Shown piece by piece: positions 1 to 5,906 of a stretch of DNA of 6,814 nt (position 1 is its first letter; each line of letters begins with the position of its first letter). A program made the translations under genes and the position numbers. The stretch covers positions 1 to 6,814 of the forward strand of contig PMDM01000367.1 of NCBI GenBank assembly GCA_003155565.1, read 5' to 3'. The notes below the pieces were generated by a model. The model was not told the DNA's origin. It was given only the letters and a program-made list of their open reading frames with translations, and searched no databases. The stretch comes from Methylococcaceae bacterium (GTDB lineage: Bacteria > Pseudomonadota > Gammaproteobacteria > Methylococcales > Methylomonadaceae).

Positions 1-1
1 A

Positions 2-1822
2 GTCGGTTTCACCGGTGCCAACGGCGCGGGTAAATCCAGTCTATTTGCTCTGGTCAAAAATGAACTGCATTTGGATGAAGGCGATTTTTCCATGCCGCCG
101 AACCTGGAAATCGCTCACGTCGCCCAGGAAACGCCAGCCGTTTCCAGCTCGGCTATTGATTATGTCATTGATGGCGATCAGGAATTAAGACGCTTACAAG
201 CCCAGTTAAAGCTCGCCGAACAATGCGACGACGGCTTAAAACAGGCCGAACTGCACGCCGCTTTGGATACCATTGGCGGTTATACGGCTCAGGCCAGGGC
301 TTCCCGGTTAATGAACGGTTTGGGTTTTACCGCGGATCAGGAACAGAACGCCGTCAATTCGTTTTCCGGCGGTTGGCGTATGCGCCTTAATCTGGCCCAG
401 GCGTTGATGTGCCGTTCCGATGTGTTGTTGTTGGATGAGCCGACTAACCACCTCGATTTGGATGCGGTGATCTGGTTGCAAGACTGGTTATGTAAATACG
501 ATGGGACGTTATTGCTGATCTCGCATGACCGTGATTTTCTCGATACCATCGCTGATCATATCGTCCACATCGAACAAAACAAAGTAGACGTCTATACTGG
601 CAATTATTCTGCATTTGAAAAAATGCGTGCGGAAAAATTGGCTCAACAACAGTCCGCTTATCTTAAGCAGCAGCGGGAAATTACCCACATACAAAGCTTC
701 GTTGACCGCTTCAAAGCCCAGGCAACTAAAGCCCGGCAAGCGCAAAGCCGGATCAAGGCACTGGAGCGCATGGAAGTTATCGCAATGGCGCACGTTGATT
801 CGCCGTTTGATTTCAGCTTTCCCAACCCCGGACGGATGCAAAATCCGTTATTGAAACTGGATAAGGTTGACATCGGTTATGGGCAAACCAAAGTGATTCA
901 AGGTGCGAGTTTATCCATATCACCCGGTGACCGCATTGGCCTGTTGGGGCCAAATGGTGCAGGAAAATCCAGCTTAATTAAAGTATTGTCTGGCGATATG
1001 CAGCCCTTATCGGGAACCCGGCTTGAAGCCGAGGGGCTCAATATCGGTTATTTTGCCCAGCACCAACTGGAACAATTGCGCTTGGATGAAAGCCCCTTAC
1101 GCCACCTGCAAAGAATAGATCAAAAAGCTACGGAAAAAGAATTGCGTAATTTTCTGGGCGGGTTCGATTTTCGAGGTGATAAGGTTATAGAAGCAGTCAA
1201 GCCATTTTCCGGCGGCGAAAAAGCCCGTTTGGTGTTGGCACTATTAGTCTATAAAAATCCTAATTTGCTGTTATTGGATGAGCCGACTAACCATCTTGAT
1301 CTGGAAATGCGCCACGCCTTGAGTGTGGCGTTGCAGGATTATCAGGGTGCGATTATTTTAGTTTCACATGACCGTCACTTACTGCGAACCGTAACCGACC
1401 AATTTTTATTGGTAGGCGAAGGTAAGTTGCAACCGTTTGATGGTGACCTTGAGGATTACCGGCTTTGGTTGGCGGAACGCAAAAAAGGCGAAGAAAAAAC
1501 CACGGATGAGTTGAACTCGACTATTTCGCGCAAAGATCAACGAAAGCAAGATGCAGACCGTAGGCAAAAACACAAGCCCTTGTTGGATGCACTAAAAAAA
1601 GCGGAAATAGCGGTTGAAAAATACCACAATGAACAACGTCATCTGGAATTTGAATTGGCCGAGCCAACGCTTTATTCCGAATCTGAAAAAGATAAGTTAA
1701 AAAAATTGCTGGCTCGTAAGGCAGAAGTCGATAAGGCACTGGATGCCGCCGAGACAGACTGGATGGCGGCGGAAGAGCGCCTGGAAGCAGCCAAGGCTGA
1801 ATATTTCGAAATCTCTGATTGA
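2..1822 (+). CDS. yheS: ABC-F family ATPase, YheS type (5' end outside window)
   Basis: This is a soluble tandem-ABC ATPase of the ABC-F family. These proteins bind the ribosomal E site and relieve stalled translation; they are not transporters. The reading frame is open from base 2, so the gene enters from the left. By recalled comparison with E. coli YheS, about 29 N-terminal residues are missing and full length would be near 635 aa. First ABC domain: Walker A GANGAGKSS at 14-40, signature FSGGW at 362-376, Walker B LLLDEPTNHLDLD from 425, and SHDRDF from 521. An ABC-F inter-domain linker rich in Gln, Lys and Arg follows at about 620-800. Second ABC domain: Walker A GPNGAGKSS at 947-973, signature FSGGE at 1205-1219, Walker B LLLLDEPTNHLDLE near 1268-1310, then SHDRHLL. 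The C-terminus (about 1490-1815) is a charged, probably coiled-coil tail. YheS is preferred over Uup or EttA because of phrases such as YVIDGDQE, QAQSRIKALERME and GGEKARLVLALLV. A TTG at 71 is only an internal codon. Confidence 0.93.
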   Translation, partial: VGFTGANGAGKSSLFALVKNELHLDEGDFSMPPNLEIAHVAQETPAVSSSAIDYVIDGDQELRRLQAQLKLAEQCDDGLKQAELHAALDTIGGYTAQARASRLMNGLGFTADQEQNAVNSFSGGWRMRLNLAQALMCRSDVLLLDEPTNHLDLDAVIWLQDWLCKYDGTLLLISHDRDFLDTIADHIVHIEQNKVDVYTGNYSAFEKMRAEKLAQQQSAYLKQQREITHIQSFVDRFKAQATKARQAQSRIKALERMEVIAMAHVDSPFDFSFPNPGRMQNPLLKLDKVDIGYGQTKVIQGASLSISPGDRIGLLGPNGAGKSSLIKVLSGDMQPLSGTRLEAEGLNIGYFAQHQLEQLRLDESPLRHLQRIDQKATEKELRNFLGGFDFRGDKVIEAVKPFSGGEKARLVLALLVYKNPNLLLLDEPTNHLDLEMRHALSVALQDYQGAIILVSHDRHLLRTVTDQFLLVGEGKLQPFDGDLEDYRLWLAERKKGEEKTTDELNSTISRKDQRKQDADRRQKHKPLLDALKKAEIAVEKYHNEQRHLEFELAEPTLYSESEKDKLKKLLARKAEVDKALDAAETDWMAAEERLEAAKAEYFEISD

Positions 1823-1900
1823 GTCCTGCGGTAGGTCTTAGAGCATACTATGGGCTGGCTGATAAACTAGCCTTAAATTTTCGGTATATGCATTGCGTTG

Positions 1901-1929
1901 TTGTGCTTGCCGGATTCTGACCGTATGAT
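1901..1929 (+). promoter_or_regulatory. Candidate sigma70 promoter for the universal stress protein gene
   Basis: A TTGTGC -35-like hexamer at 1901-1906 is followed after 17 bp by TATGAT (5 of 6 consensus bases) at 1924-1929. Transcription would start near 1936, about 42 nt before the ATG. The 155-bp gap after the preceding stop codon leaves room for an independent promoter. The -35 match is only partial, so confidence is moderate. Confidence 0.4.
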
Positions 1930-1977
1930 GGCATTTTCTTTCCAGGTCGATCATGAGCCGTGAAAATAGGAGGCATA

Positions 1978-2421
1978 ATGGAAAGGTACAAACATATTTT
2001 ATTAGCGGTGGATTTTTTTGAACCGGCACAGGTCGTTATCGACAGGGCTAAAGCGTTGGCACAGACCTATCAAGCAACACTGAGCTTGATTCATGTGGTG
2101 GATAATATGCCGCTTCCTGATGCGGGTTATGGGCTGGATACGGCTTATAACGTCGATTTGACGGGCGAGATGATTGCTGCGGCAAAAAACAAACTGTCCG
2201 ATCTCGCTAAAAAATTAGGTGTTGAACAAGACCGGCTTTGGGTGGAGTTAGGTAGTCCAAAGCTGGAAATAACCCGCATTGCTGAGGAAAATCAGGTTGA
2301 TTTAATCGTGGTCGGTTCGCATGGACGGCATGGCTTCGCGCTGCTGCTGGGGTCAACCGCTAATGGTATACTCCACCACGCTAAGTGCGATGTGCTGGCG
2401 GTGCGGTTGCAGGATAATTGA
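1978..2421 (+). CDS. Universal stress protein, UspA family (single Usp domain, 147 aa)
   Basis: This is a small cytoplasmic alpha/beta protein of the UspA superfamily. Members are induced by starvation and other stresses, and many bind ATP. The N-terminal strand KHILLAVD (residues 5-12) and the second strand TLSLIHVVD (34-42) are typical. The C-terminal nucleotide-binding loop reads GSHGRHG at 113-119 and LGST at 124-127. It fits G-2x-G-8x-G-S/T, one residue shorter than the archaeal MJ0577 motif, and is followed by the usual CDVLAVR ending. The start is the ATG at 1978, chosen because a perfect AGGAGG lies at 1968-1973, four bases upstream. An in-frame GTG at 1960 would place that Shine-Dalgarno inside the gene and is unlikely. 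The gene follows the ABC-F gene by 155 bp and seems separately transcribed. The client or stress signal cannot be read from the sequence. Confidence 0.9.
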   Translation: MERYKHILLAVDFFEPAQVVIDRAKALAQTYQATLSLIHVVDNMPLPDAGYGLDTAYNVDLTGEMIAAAKNKLSDLAKKLGVEQDRLWVELGSPKLEITRIAEENQVDLIVVGSHGRHGFALLLGSTANGILHHAKCDVLAVRLQDN

Positions 2422-2423
2422 TG

Positions 2424-2443
2424 CTCACCGTTAATACGGTGGG
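2424..2443 (+). terminator. Stem-loop just after the universal stress protein gene
   Basis: CTCACCGT and ACGGTGGG form an 8-bp stem (one G-U pair) around a TAAT loop, starting 3 bases after the stop codon. No T-tract follows, so it may be an RNA 3'-end stabiliser or a Rho-associated hairpin and not a classical intrinsic terminator. Confidence 0.35.
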
Positions 2444-2473
2444 GTGTGTGCTGTGGAGTCCAAAAAATAAAAG

Positions 2474-2479
2474 TATAAT
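2474..2479 (+). promoter_or_regulatory. Candidate -10 element (TATAAT) for the TM2-domain gene
   Basis: A perfect TATAAT lies in an A-rich stretch 31 bp upstream of the GTG start at 2511, giving a predicted transcription start near 2486. No good -35 hexamer is present 16-18 bp upstream (the region reads CTGTGGAG). The promoter would therefore be weak, activator-dependent or served by another sigma factor. Confidence 0.4.
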
Positions 2480-2510
2480 GGCTTCATTTTATAGATAAGG
2501 CGGAAAAAAA

Positions 2511-2939
2511 GTGTTAGGAGTTATACAAAGTTACGATTCTGAAACTCAAGCTGGGGCGATAAGCAATGGTAAAGAGCTGCTTCAATTTGATATAAGTGAT
2601 TGGATTGCAGGCGCACCTCCTGAACAAGGTGACCATGTTACGTTTGATCTCAGAGGCGTGAAACCTTGTAACATTAATCTCTATGTTGCCACACTGAACA
2701 AAGGTGAGGCAGTCAAGTACAAGTATCTGGCGCTTCTTCTGGCGCTTGTTTTAGGCTGGGCAGGGGGGCATCGATGTTATCTGGGCTTCTATAGGTTGGC
2801 CATTATACAGCTCACAATAACCATTTTACTCATAGTAGCCGGTCTCCCAGGCTATATACTACTCTGGAGTTTTGTTGACGCATTACTGATTTTTGGTGGG
2901 CATATCGACAAAGACGCCAAAGGCCGTCCATTGAAGTAA
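2511..2939 (+). CDS. TM2-domain membrane protein with cold-shock/OB-like N-terminal domain (142 aa)
   Basis: The product is a small inner-membrane protein of unknown function. Residues 2-57 resemble a degenerate cold-shock (OB-fold) domain: GVIQSYDSETQAGAIS, then a strand with LLQFDIS, then GDHVTFDLRG. The aromatic RNA-binding motif of true cold-shock proteins (KGFGFI) is not conserved. Residues 69-130 match the TM2 family pattern: a hydrophobic helix (KYLALLLALVLGWAGG), the loop HRCYLGFY in place of the common HRFYLG, a second hydrophobic stretch (95-111), and the ending LLWSFVDALLIFGG. The tail is charged (HIDKDAKGRPLK). The GTG start at 2511 follows AAGG at 2497-2500 with a long 10-nt spacer, so translation may be weak. 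No partner gene is evident: upstream is the stress protein, downstream a convergent peptidase. The domain call is fairly secure and the function is unknown. Confidence 0.75.
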   Translation: MLGVIQSYDSETQAGAISNGKELLQFDISDWIAGAPPEQGDHVTFDLRGVKPCNINLYVATLNKGEAVKYKYLALLLALVLGWAGGHRCYLGFYRLAIIQLTITILLIVAGLPGYILLWSFVDALLIFGGHIDKDAKGRPLK

Positions 2940-3017
2940 AAAGCAAGCAACTACAACTAAGGGTTAATTGCATAAGAGGCTGTGAAAGAATTCGCGCTTT
3001 AGTGTAGATTTTAAGAT

Positions 3018-3108
3018 TAACCACGAAGATCACGAAGGACACGAAGTTTCAATAAATTGAAATTAAATGATTATTTTTTCTTCATGTCCTTCGTGTTCTT
3101 TGTGGTTA
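3018..3108. repeat. Imperfect palindrome built of 9-bp CACGAAG units
   Basis: The left arm at 3018-3046 and the right arm at 3080-3108 are reverse complements at 26 of 29 positions. Each arm is a short tandem array of three 9-bp units with the core CACGAAG (CTTCGTG, or variants CTTCATG and CTTTGTG, in the right arm). The 33-bp loop contains a second small palindrome, TTTCAAT-AA-ATTGAAA, at 3047-3062. From memory, similar CACGAAG-type repeats are scattered in intergenic regions of many environmental proteobacterial genomes, which suggests a dispersed REP-like element. Copy number cannot be judged here. Confidence 0.75.
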
Positions 3109-3119
3109 TTGGTTTTTTT
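3018..3119. terminator. Possible transcription terminator between convergent genes
   Basis: The palindrome lies between the TM2 gene (ending 2939, + strand) and the metallopeptidase gene (ending 3177, - strand). On the + strand it is followed by GG and a run of seven T at 3113-3119. On the - strand the left arm is followed by TCTTAAAATC, which is AT-rich but a weaker tract. The long stem could stop transcription arriving from either side. The 33-nt loop is larger than that of typical intrinsic terminators. Confidence 0.45.
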
Positions 3120-3176
3120 ATCTCGTTTCACCGTGTCTACCCCACTTGAAAAAGCTTGTTGGCCTCCTGCAAGCAA

Positions 3177-4037
3177 TTACAGGTTATTCGCCTTGAAAGT
3201 ATCGCACTGATTCAGGTCGCCGTTTTTTGCGCCGATAGTAAACCAGCGCATCCGCTGTTCTGAAGAGCCGTGCGTGAATGATTCAGGTACGACATAACCT
3301 TGTGATTGTTTTTGCAAACGGTCATCGCCAACGCCACTGGCGGCAGCCAAGGCTTCTTCAAGGTCGCCCGGTTCAAGGATTTTTCGGAATTGATTGGCAC
3401 GATTAGCCCATACTCCTGCAAAACAGTCGGCTTGCAGCTCCATACGCATTTGTAATTGGTTGCCCTGAGCCTCACCACCACGTTGCCGGGCGGCATTAAC
3501 CTGATCGGCAATGCCTAAGAGGTTTTGGACGTGATGTCCGACCTCGTGGGCGAGGACGTATGCCTGAGCAAAATCGCCCGGTGCATTATGGCGCGTAGCA
3601 AGATCATTAAAAAAACTCATATCAAGATAGAGCTTGTGGTCGCCAGGGCAATAAAACGGCCCCATCGCTGCTTGTGCGTAGCCGCAAGCGGATTGCACTT
3701 GTCCACTGAAAAGCACTAGCTTAGGCTGTTCGTAGTGGCTACCGGATTGCTGGAAAATTTTCCCCCAAGTATCTTCGGTATTCGCCAAAACCACGGACAT
3801 GAATTTTTTCGTCCGCTCATCCTGTGGACTGGATGCCACTGGTGCAGATTGCTGCGAACCACCGGATAGCTGCCCCACCGTATTCAGGACTATCCTGGGA
3901 TCGACTCCTAAAAGCAGGGCGACGACAGCCAAAGCAGCAACTCCCAAGCCGCCGCCAACGAATCCCCTACGGCGACCCGTACCCATACTGCGGCGATCTT
4001 CTATATTTTCACTTTCCCGTCCATCATCCTGGCGCAT
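3177..4037 (-). CDS. ypfJ: YpfJ-family neutral zinc metallopeptidase, membrane-anchored (286 aa)
   Basis: This is a predicted zinc metalloprotease of the YpfJ/KPN_02809 family (Pfam Zn_peptidase), nearly the same length as E. coli YpfJ. The N-terminus is polar and Arg-rich (residues 1-24). One hydrophobic helix follows (about 25-45), which should act as a signal anchor with the catalytic domain in the periplasm. The zinc site is HEVGHH at 164-169 (HExxH, bases 3534-3548). The downstream MELQADCFAGVWA (198-210) supplies the likely third ligand Glu200 or Asp204. Cys118, Cys130, Cys205 and Cys278 could form disulfides outside the cytoplasm. The start is the ATG at 4037, because GAGG (complement of 4046-4049) lies 8 nt upstream and the protein begins with the family-typical MRQDDGRESENIEDRR. 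The frame stays open upstream to about 4343, but that extension is not family-like. Substrates are unknown. Confidence 0.9.
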   Translation of the reverse strand: MRQDDGRESENIEDRRSMGTGRRRGFVGGGLGVAALAVVALLLGVDPRIVLNTVGQLSGGSQQSAPVASSPQDERTKKFMSVVLANTEDTWGKIFQQSGSHYEQPKLVLFSGQVQSACGYAQAAMGPFYCPGDHKLYLDMSFFNDLATRHNAPGDFAQAYVLAHEVGHHVQNLLGIADQVNAARQRGGEAQGNQLQMRMELQADCFAGVWANRANQFRKILEPGDLEEALAAASGVGDDRLQKQSQGYVVPESFTHGSSEQRMRWFTIGAKNGDLNQCDTFKANNL

Positions 4038-4084
4038 AACTATTACCTCGTGGTTAAAAATCCAAAATCTGATCAAACAGCGAC

Positions 4085-4113
4085 ATGATAAAAGTATTTT
4101 GAGGGATAGGAAA
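4085..4113 (-). promoter_or_regulatory. Candidate sigma70 promoter for the metallopeptidase gene
   Basis: Read on the - strand, TTTCCT (4113-4108) and TATCAT (4090-4085, 5 of 6 consensus bases) are 17 bp apart. The start would be near 4079, about 40 nt before the ATG at 4037. The -35 match is poor. Confidence 0.3.
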
Positions 4114-4181
4114 TTAATCTTGCAAAAAAGACCCATATAAAGCCTTTGAATGGTCTCAAAAAGCAGCCGTACAAGGTGATA

Positions 4182-4467
4182 ACCGACTTTGAATATGCCT
4201 TTTACACAGCGGTGGCCAATAACGACAGCGCCAGAGAATTGATGCAACAAGTTCAATTGCGGGAATTGGCGGCCCGTGCTGACACAGCGGGTTCGAGAAA
4301 ACGCGACTATCGACTGGACGATTAAAGAAAATGTCAGAGCCAAGTTGAACGTGATCGTTAAAAGAACCCTTAGACAATACGGCTATCCGCCGGATATGCA
4401 ATTGCTCGCTACCGAAACGGTGCTGAAGCAGGCTGAGATAATTGCAAATGAGTTGGCAGGTAAATAG
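4182..4467 (+). pseudogene. hsdR: C-terminal remnant of type I restriction enzyme subunit HsdR, frameshifted
   Basis: Only about 95 codons of an HsdR-type subunit remain (the family is usually 800-1,100 aa). The first frame (4182-4274) reads TDFEYAFYTAVANNDSAREL, then [12 protein letters not shown]. The second frame (4276-4467) continues [19 protein letters not shown], then [40 protein letters not shown] and a TAG stop. These two pieces are contiguous in the C-terminal helical domain of the EcoR124-like HsdR family. They rejoin into one frame if a single C is removed from the CCC at 4273-4275. The ATPase/helicase and nuclease domains are absent: upstream sequence in the same frame meets a TAG at 4107 and is not HsdR-like, and no hsdM or hsdS is in the window. 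Truncation plus frameshift marks it as dead. A short protein from the GTG at 4276 (63 aa) is possible on paper but has no convincing Shine-Dalgarno. Confidence 0.8.
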
Positions 4468-4523
4468 GTTTGGTTCTTCTAAATAGCAATAGTTTGGGTT
4501 AATAATTTTTTGGATTACTAAAA

Positions 4524-4540
4524 TTACCCTTTCAGGGTAA
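4524..4540. repeat. Short perfect hairpin TTACCCT-TTC-AGGGTAA
   Basis: A 7-bp perfect stem with a 3-base loop lies about 57 bp after the end of the hsdR remnant. Neither strand has a clear T-tract beside it. It could be a relic of the hsdR terminator or a chance palindrome. Confidence 0.4.
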
Positions 4541-4811
4541 GCCATTTTCCGATAAGAACCTTTCAATCCCCTATGCCTTTTTGACTTAGCCCTTTGTTTT
4601 TTGGGTGCTAAATATTAGAAAACCGATGCAAAGCAGACCCTGGTGATTACCAAGTTTGGCACAAGTTGACCGCCTCGAATCGACCTTCTTGGACGTTGGC
4701 ATTCATTTTAAACAAGTGAAAATAAAGCTGTTCAGAGCCAGGGCAGATAGTCTATAGGTTGGATTTCCTCCGTTATGAGTCCTTAAATATTTGTTCAGAT
4801 TGTGATTTCAT

Positions 4812-4835
4812 TGTTGGCATCAAATGATGCCAACA
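4812..4835 (-). terminator. Hairpin 3' of the SIR2-like gene
   Basis: TGTTGGCATC and GATGCCAACA form a perfect 10-bp stem around a 4-base loop, 39 bp beyond the stop codon of the - strand SIR2-like gene. No run of T follows in the direction of transcription (ATGAAATC). It is therefore more likely an RNA 3'-end or processing hairpin than a canonical intrinsic terminator, though the placement fits transcript termination. Confidence 0.45.
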
Positions 4836-4874
4836 CACTGTATTGCGGGTGTTGGTGGGCACTGCAATTTATCT

Positions 4875-5744
4875 TCATCGGCGTAGTGATTTTTTAAAAT
4901 TACTAGCAACTTTAACGGCATCCAGTAGGTCTTCAACTCCTGCATTAAGGATTTCCAAGCCTATTTTTTTGCAATAACGCTGTTCTTTATCGGTCGGATT
5001 TTTGTTCAACACCCAACCTTTTCGTTCTGCCGCGCCATAAACAATATCGCTCATCACCATACGCTCTGAATCCCTGTTTAACCGCATGCCAATAAATAGA
5101 TATTGCTTTCCCTTACGGTACTCTTTAAGGAAATCAGGAATGGCAAAGCCCCCCATTAACTCAGTTATGTAATCGACATAATCGGCATCTGAAGCAATGT
5201 AGTTGGCTTCCGGTTTAGGGGTGCCCAGGGGTTTAAATAATATGGGTAGTTTGGGATCAACTTGTTCTTGCGGTATTTCAAAATAACCGTTGCCATCAAA
5301 GTGATATATTTTAAATCGAAACTGGCTGGCGGTGATCCTTGCGACACCTACAATCAGCGTATGTTCTTCATCGGCATAGCTGTCTTGCAATTGGGTGTCC
5401 CGATTAATGTCGATGACATAAGCCGGTTTCCATTCAGCCAGCCAATTGTGAACTGACGCACGCGTCCATTCGGTTTCGCCATATAATTTAGTGAGAAACT
5501 GACCCAAAAAGTTTCTGCCTCTTTTTAACTCCTGGTTCATGGCTGCCCTGGGAAACTCGTACATAAGCTTGGGAGCCATGGGATTGCCGTTATTCATAGC
5601 CAATATCAGGCTATTGCTATCAGCCGGCATCGTAGTTCCGGTTAGTTTATTGGTGGCATCAAAAAGTACACCCGGACCCAGGTAAGGGACGACTTTGTTT
5701 TCGTACAAGCCATTTAATATTTCAGAAAAGACAGTAGAAGGCAT
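4875..5744 (-). CDS. SIR2-like domain protein, predicted NifA/sigma54-controlled (289 aa)
   Basis: I read this as a divergent member of the SIR2-like (SIR2_2-type) Rossmann fold families. Residues 18-26 (VVPYLGPGV) correspond to the GAG-type nucleotide-binding loop. IDINRDTQLQ (111-120) takes the place of the TNYD motif. LFKPLGT (169-175) sits where a KLHG motif is expected, SDADYVDYI (185-193) matches the usual T/S-x-x-DY segment, and YLFIGMRLNRD (215-225) matches the LFIGYSLxD strand. The His of the HG motif is replaced, so classical deacylase or NADase chemistry is doubtful. There is no signal peptide or membrane segment, so it should be cytoplasmic. Start choice: the ATG at 5744 has GGAG (5754-5751) six bases upstream. 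The in-frame ATG at 5756 has no Shine-Dalgarno and would add only MEFA. The gene is divergent from nifH and has nif-type promoter elements. Its biochemical role is unknown. Confidence 0.75.
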   Translation of the reverse strand: MPSTVFSEILNGLYENKVVPYLGPGVLFDATNKLTGTTMPADSNSLILAMNNGNPMAPKLMYEFPRAAMNQELKRGRNFLGQFLTKLYGETEWTRASVHNWLAEWKPAYVIDINRDTQLQDSYADEEHTLIVGVARITASQFRFKIYHFDGNGYFEIPQEQVDPKLPILFKPLGTPKPEANYIASDADYVDYITELMGGFAIPDFLKEYRKGKQYLFIGMRLNRDSERMVMSDIVYGAAERKGWVLNKNPTDKEQRYCKKIGLEILNAGVEDLLDAVKVASNFKKSLRR

Positions 5745-5750
5745 TGCAAA

Positions 5751-5754
5751 CTCC
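5751..5754 (-). promoter_or_regulatory. Shine-Dalgarno deciding the SIR2-like start
   Basis: GGAG on the - strand is followed by TTTGCA and the ATG at 5744. The Shine-Dalgarno overlaps the upstream in-frame ATG at 5756 (ATGGAG), so the upstream ATG is probably not the main start. Confidence 0.6.
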
Positions 5755-5779
5755 ATTATTAAGTATGTGTCTTTTCGTA

Positions 5780-5795
5780 AGCAATTATTAATCCA
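5780..5795 (-). promoter_or_regulatory. Candidate sigma54 (RpoN) promoter of the SIR2-like gene
   Basis: On the - strand the sequence TGGATTAATAATTGCT carries the -24 TGG and the -12 TTGCT, with exactly 10 bp between the invariant GG (5794-5793) and GC (5782-5781). The middle CACG of the consensus is not conserved. Transcription would start near 5769, giving a ~25-nt leader that holds the GGAG. Three NifA-type sites lie upstream, which strengthens the call. Confidence 0.65.
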
Positions 5796-5825
5796 GTTTT
5801 CTTAGGTTTTAATAAACAGTTCAAA

Positions 5826-5841
5826 TGTATGATTTACAACA
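5826..5841. promoter_or_regulatory. NifA upstream activator site 1 (TGT-N10-ACA)
   Basis: TGTATGATTTACAACA is an exact match to the NifA binding consensus. It lies at about -57 to -72 relative to the predicted SIR2-like transcription start, closer than usual, so it may be an auxiliary site. Confidence 0.6.
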
Positions 5842-5854
5842 TGTTAATTAAACC

Positions 5855-5870
5855 TGTTTGCTAGGTTACA
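5855..5870. promoter_or_regulatory. NifA upstream activator site 2 (TGT-N10-ACA)
   Basis: TGTTTGCTAGGTTACA is an exact consensus match at about -86 to -101 from the predicted SIR2-like transcription start, the usual distance for NifA activation. Confidence 0.65.
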
Positions 5871-5890
5871 GTAATATGCAGTTTGTGTTT

Positions 5891-5906
5891 TGTCCTGTTT
5901 ATGACA
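5891..5906. promoter_or_regulatory. NifA upstream activator site 3 (TGT-N10-ACA)
   Basis: TGTCCTGTTTATGACA is an exact consensus match at about -122 to -137 from the predicted SIR2-like transcription start. The nifH site in this window has the same -122 to -137 placement relative to its own start. Confidence 0.65.

Larger units (their letters stand above)
4468..4874. other. Intergenic stretch without a recognisable gene
   Basis: These 407 bp lie between the dead hsdR fragment and the stop codon of the SIR2-like gene. I find no convincing coding region on either strand. It holds two clean hairpins, at 4524-4540 and 4812-4835, listed separately. A single CRISPR-repeat-like string near 4560 has no second copy. 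The stretch may be debris left by loss of the restriction locus. Confidence 0.6.

Noticed and set aside
1857..1872. GGCT...AGCC stem followed by TTAAATTTT as a terminator of the ABC-F gene
   Set aside because: The stem is only 4 bp with an 8-base loop and the T-tract is interrupted, so it is too weak to call.
1960..1977. Upstream GTG start of the universal stress protein
   Set aside because: It would put the perfect AGGAGG inside the coding region, and the ATG at 1978 matches the family N-terminus.
2974..2999. GAGGCTGTGAAAGAATTCG-like string as a possible insertion-sequence end
   Set aside because: No partner inverted repeat, transposase fragment or target duplication could be found in the window.
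4038..4343. Upstream extension of the metallopeptidase to 388 aa
   Set aside because: The added 102 residues are not family-like, and GAGG with proper spacing plus the MRQDD start point to 4037. The extension also runs antisense through the hsdR remnant.
4156..4566. 136-aa open frame on the - strand
   Set aside because: It is antisense to the hsdR remnant, has no recognisable motif or Shine-Dalgarno, and is explained as a shadow frame.
4559..4573. CCTTTCAATCCCCTA resembles the start of a type I/III CRISPR repeat
   Set aside because: There is only one copy, with no second repeat at spacer distance on either side and no cas genes in the window.
4182..5744. hsdR fragment plus SIR2-like gene as a defence island
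   Set aside because: The hsdR is a dead fragment, and the SIR2-like gene has nif-type promoter elements and faces nifH, so a nitrogen-fixation role is the better reading.
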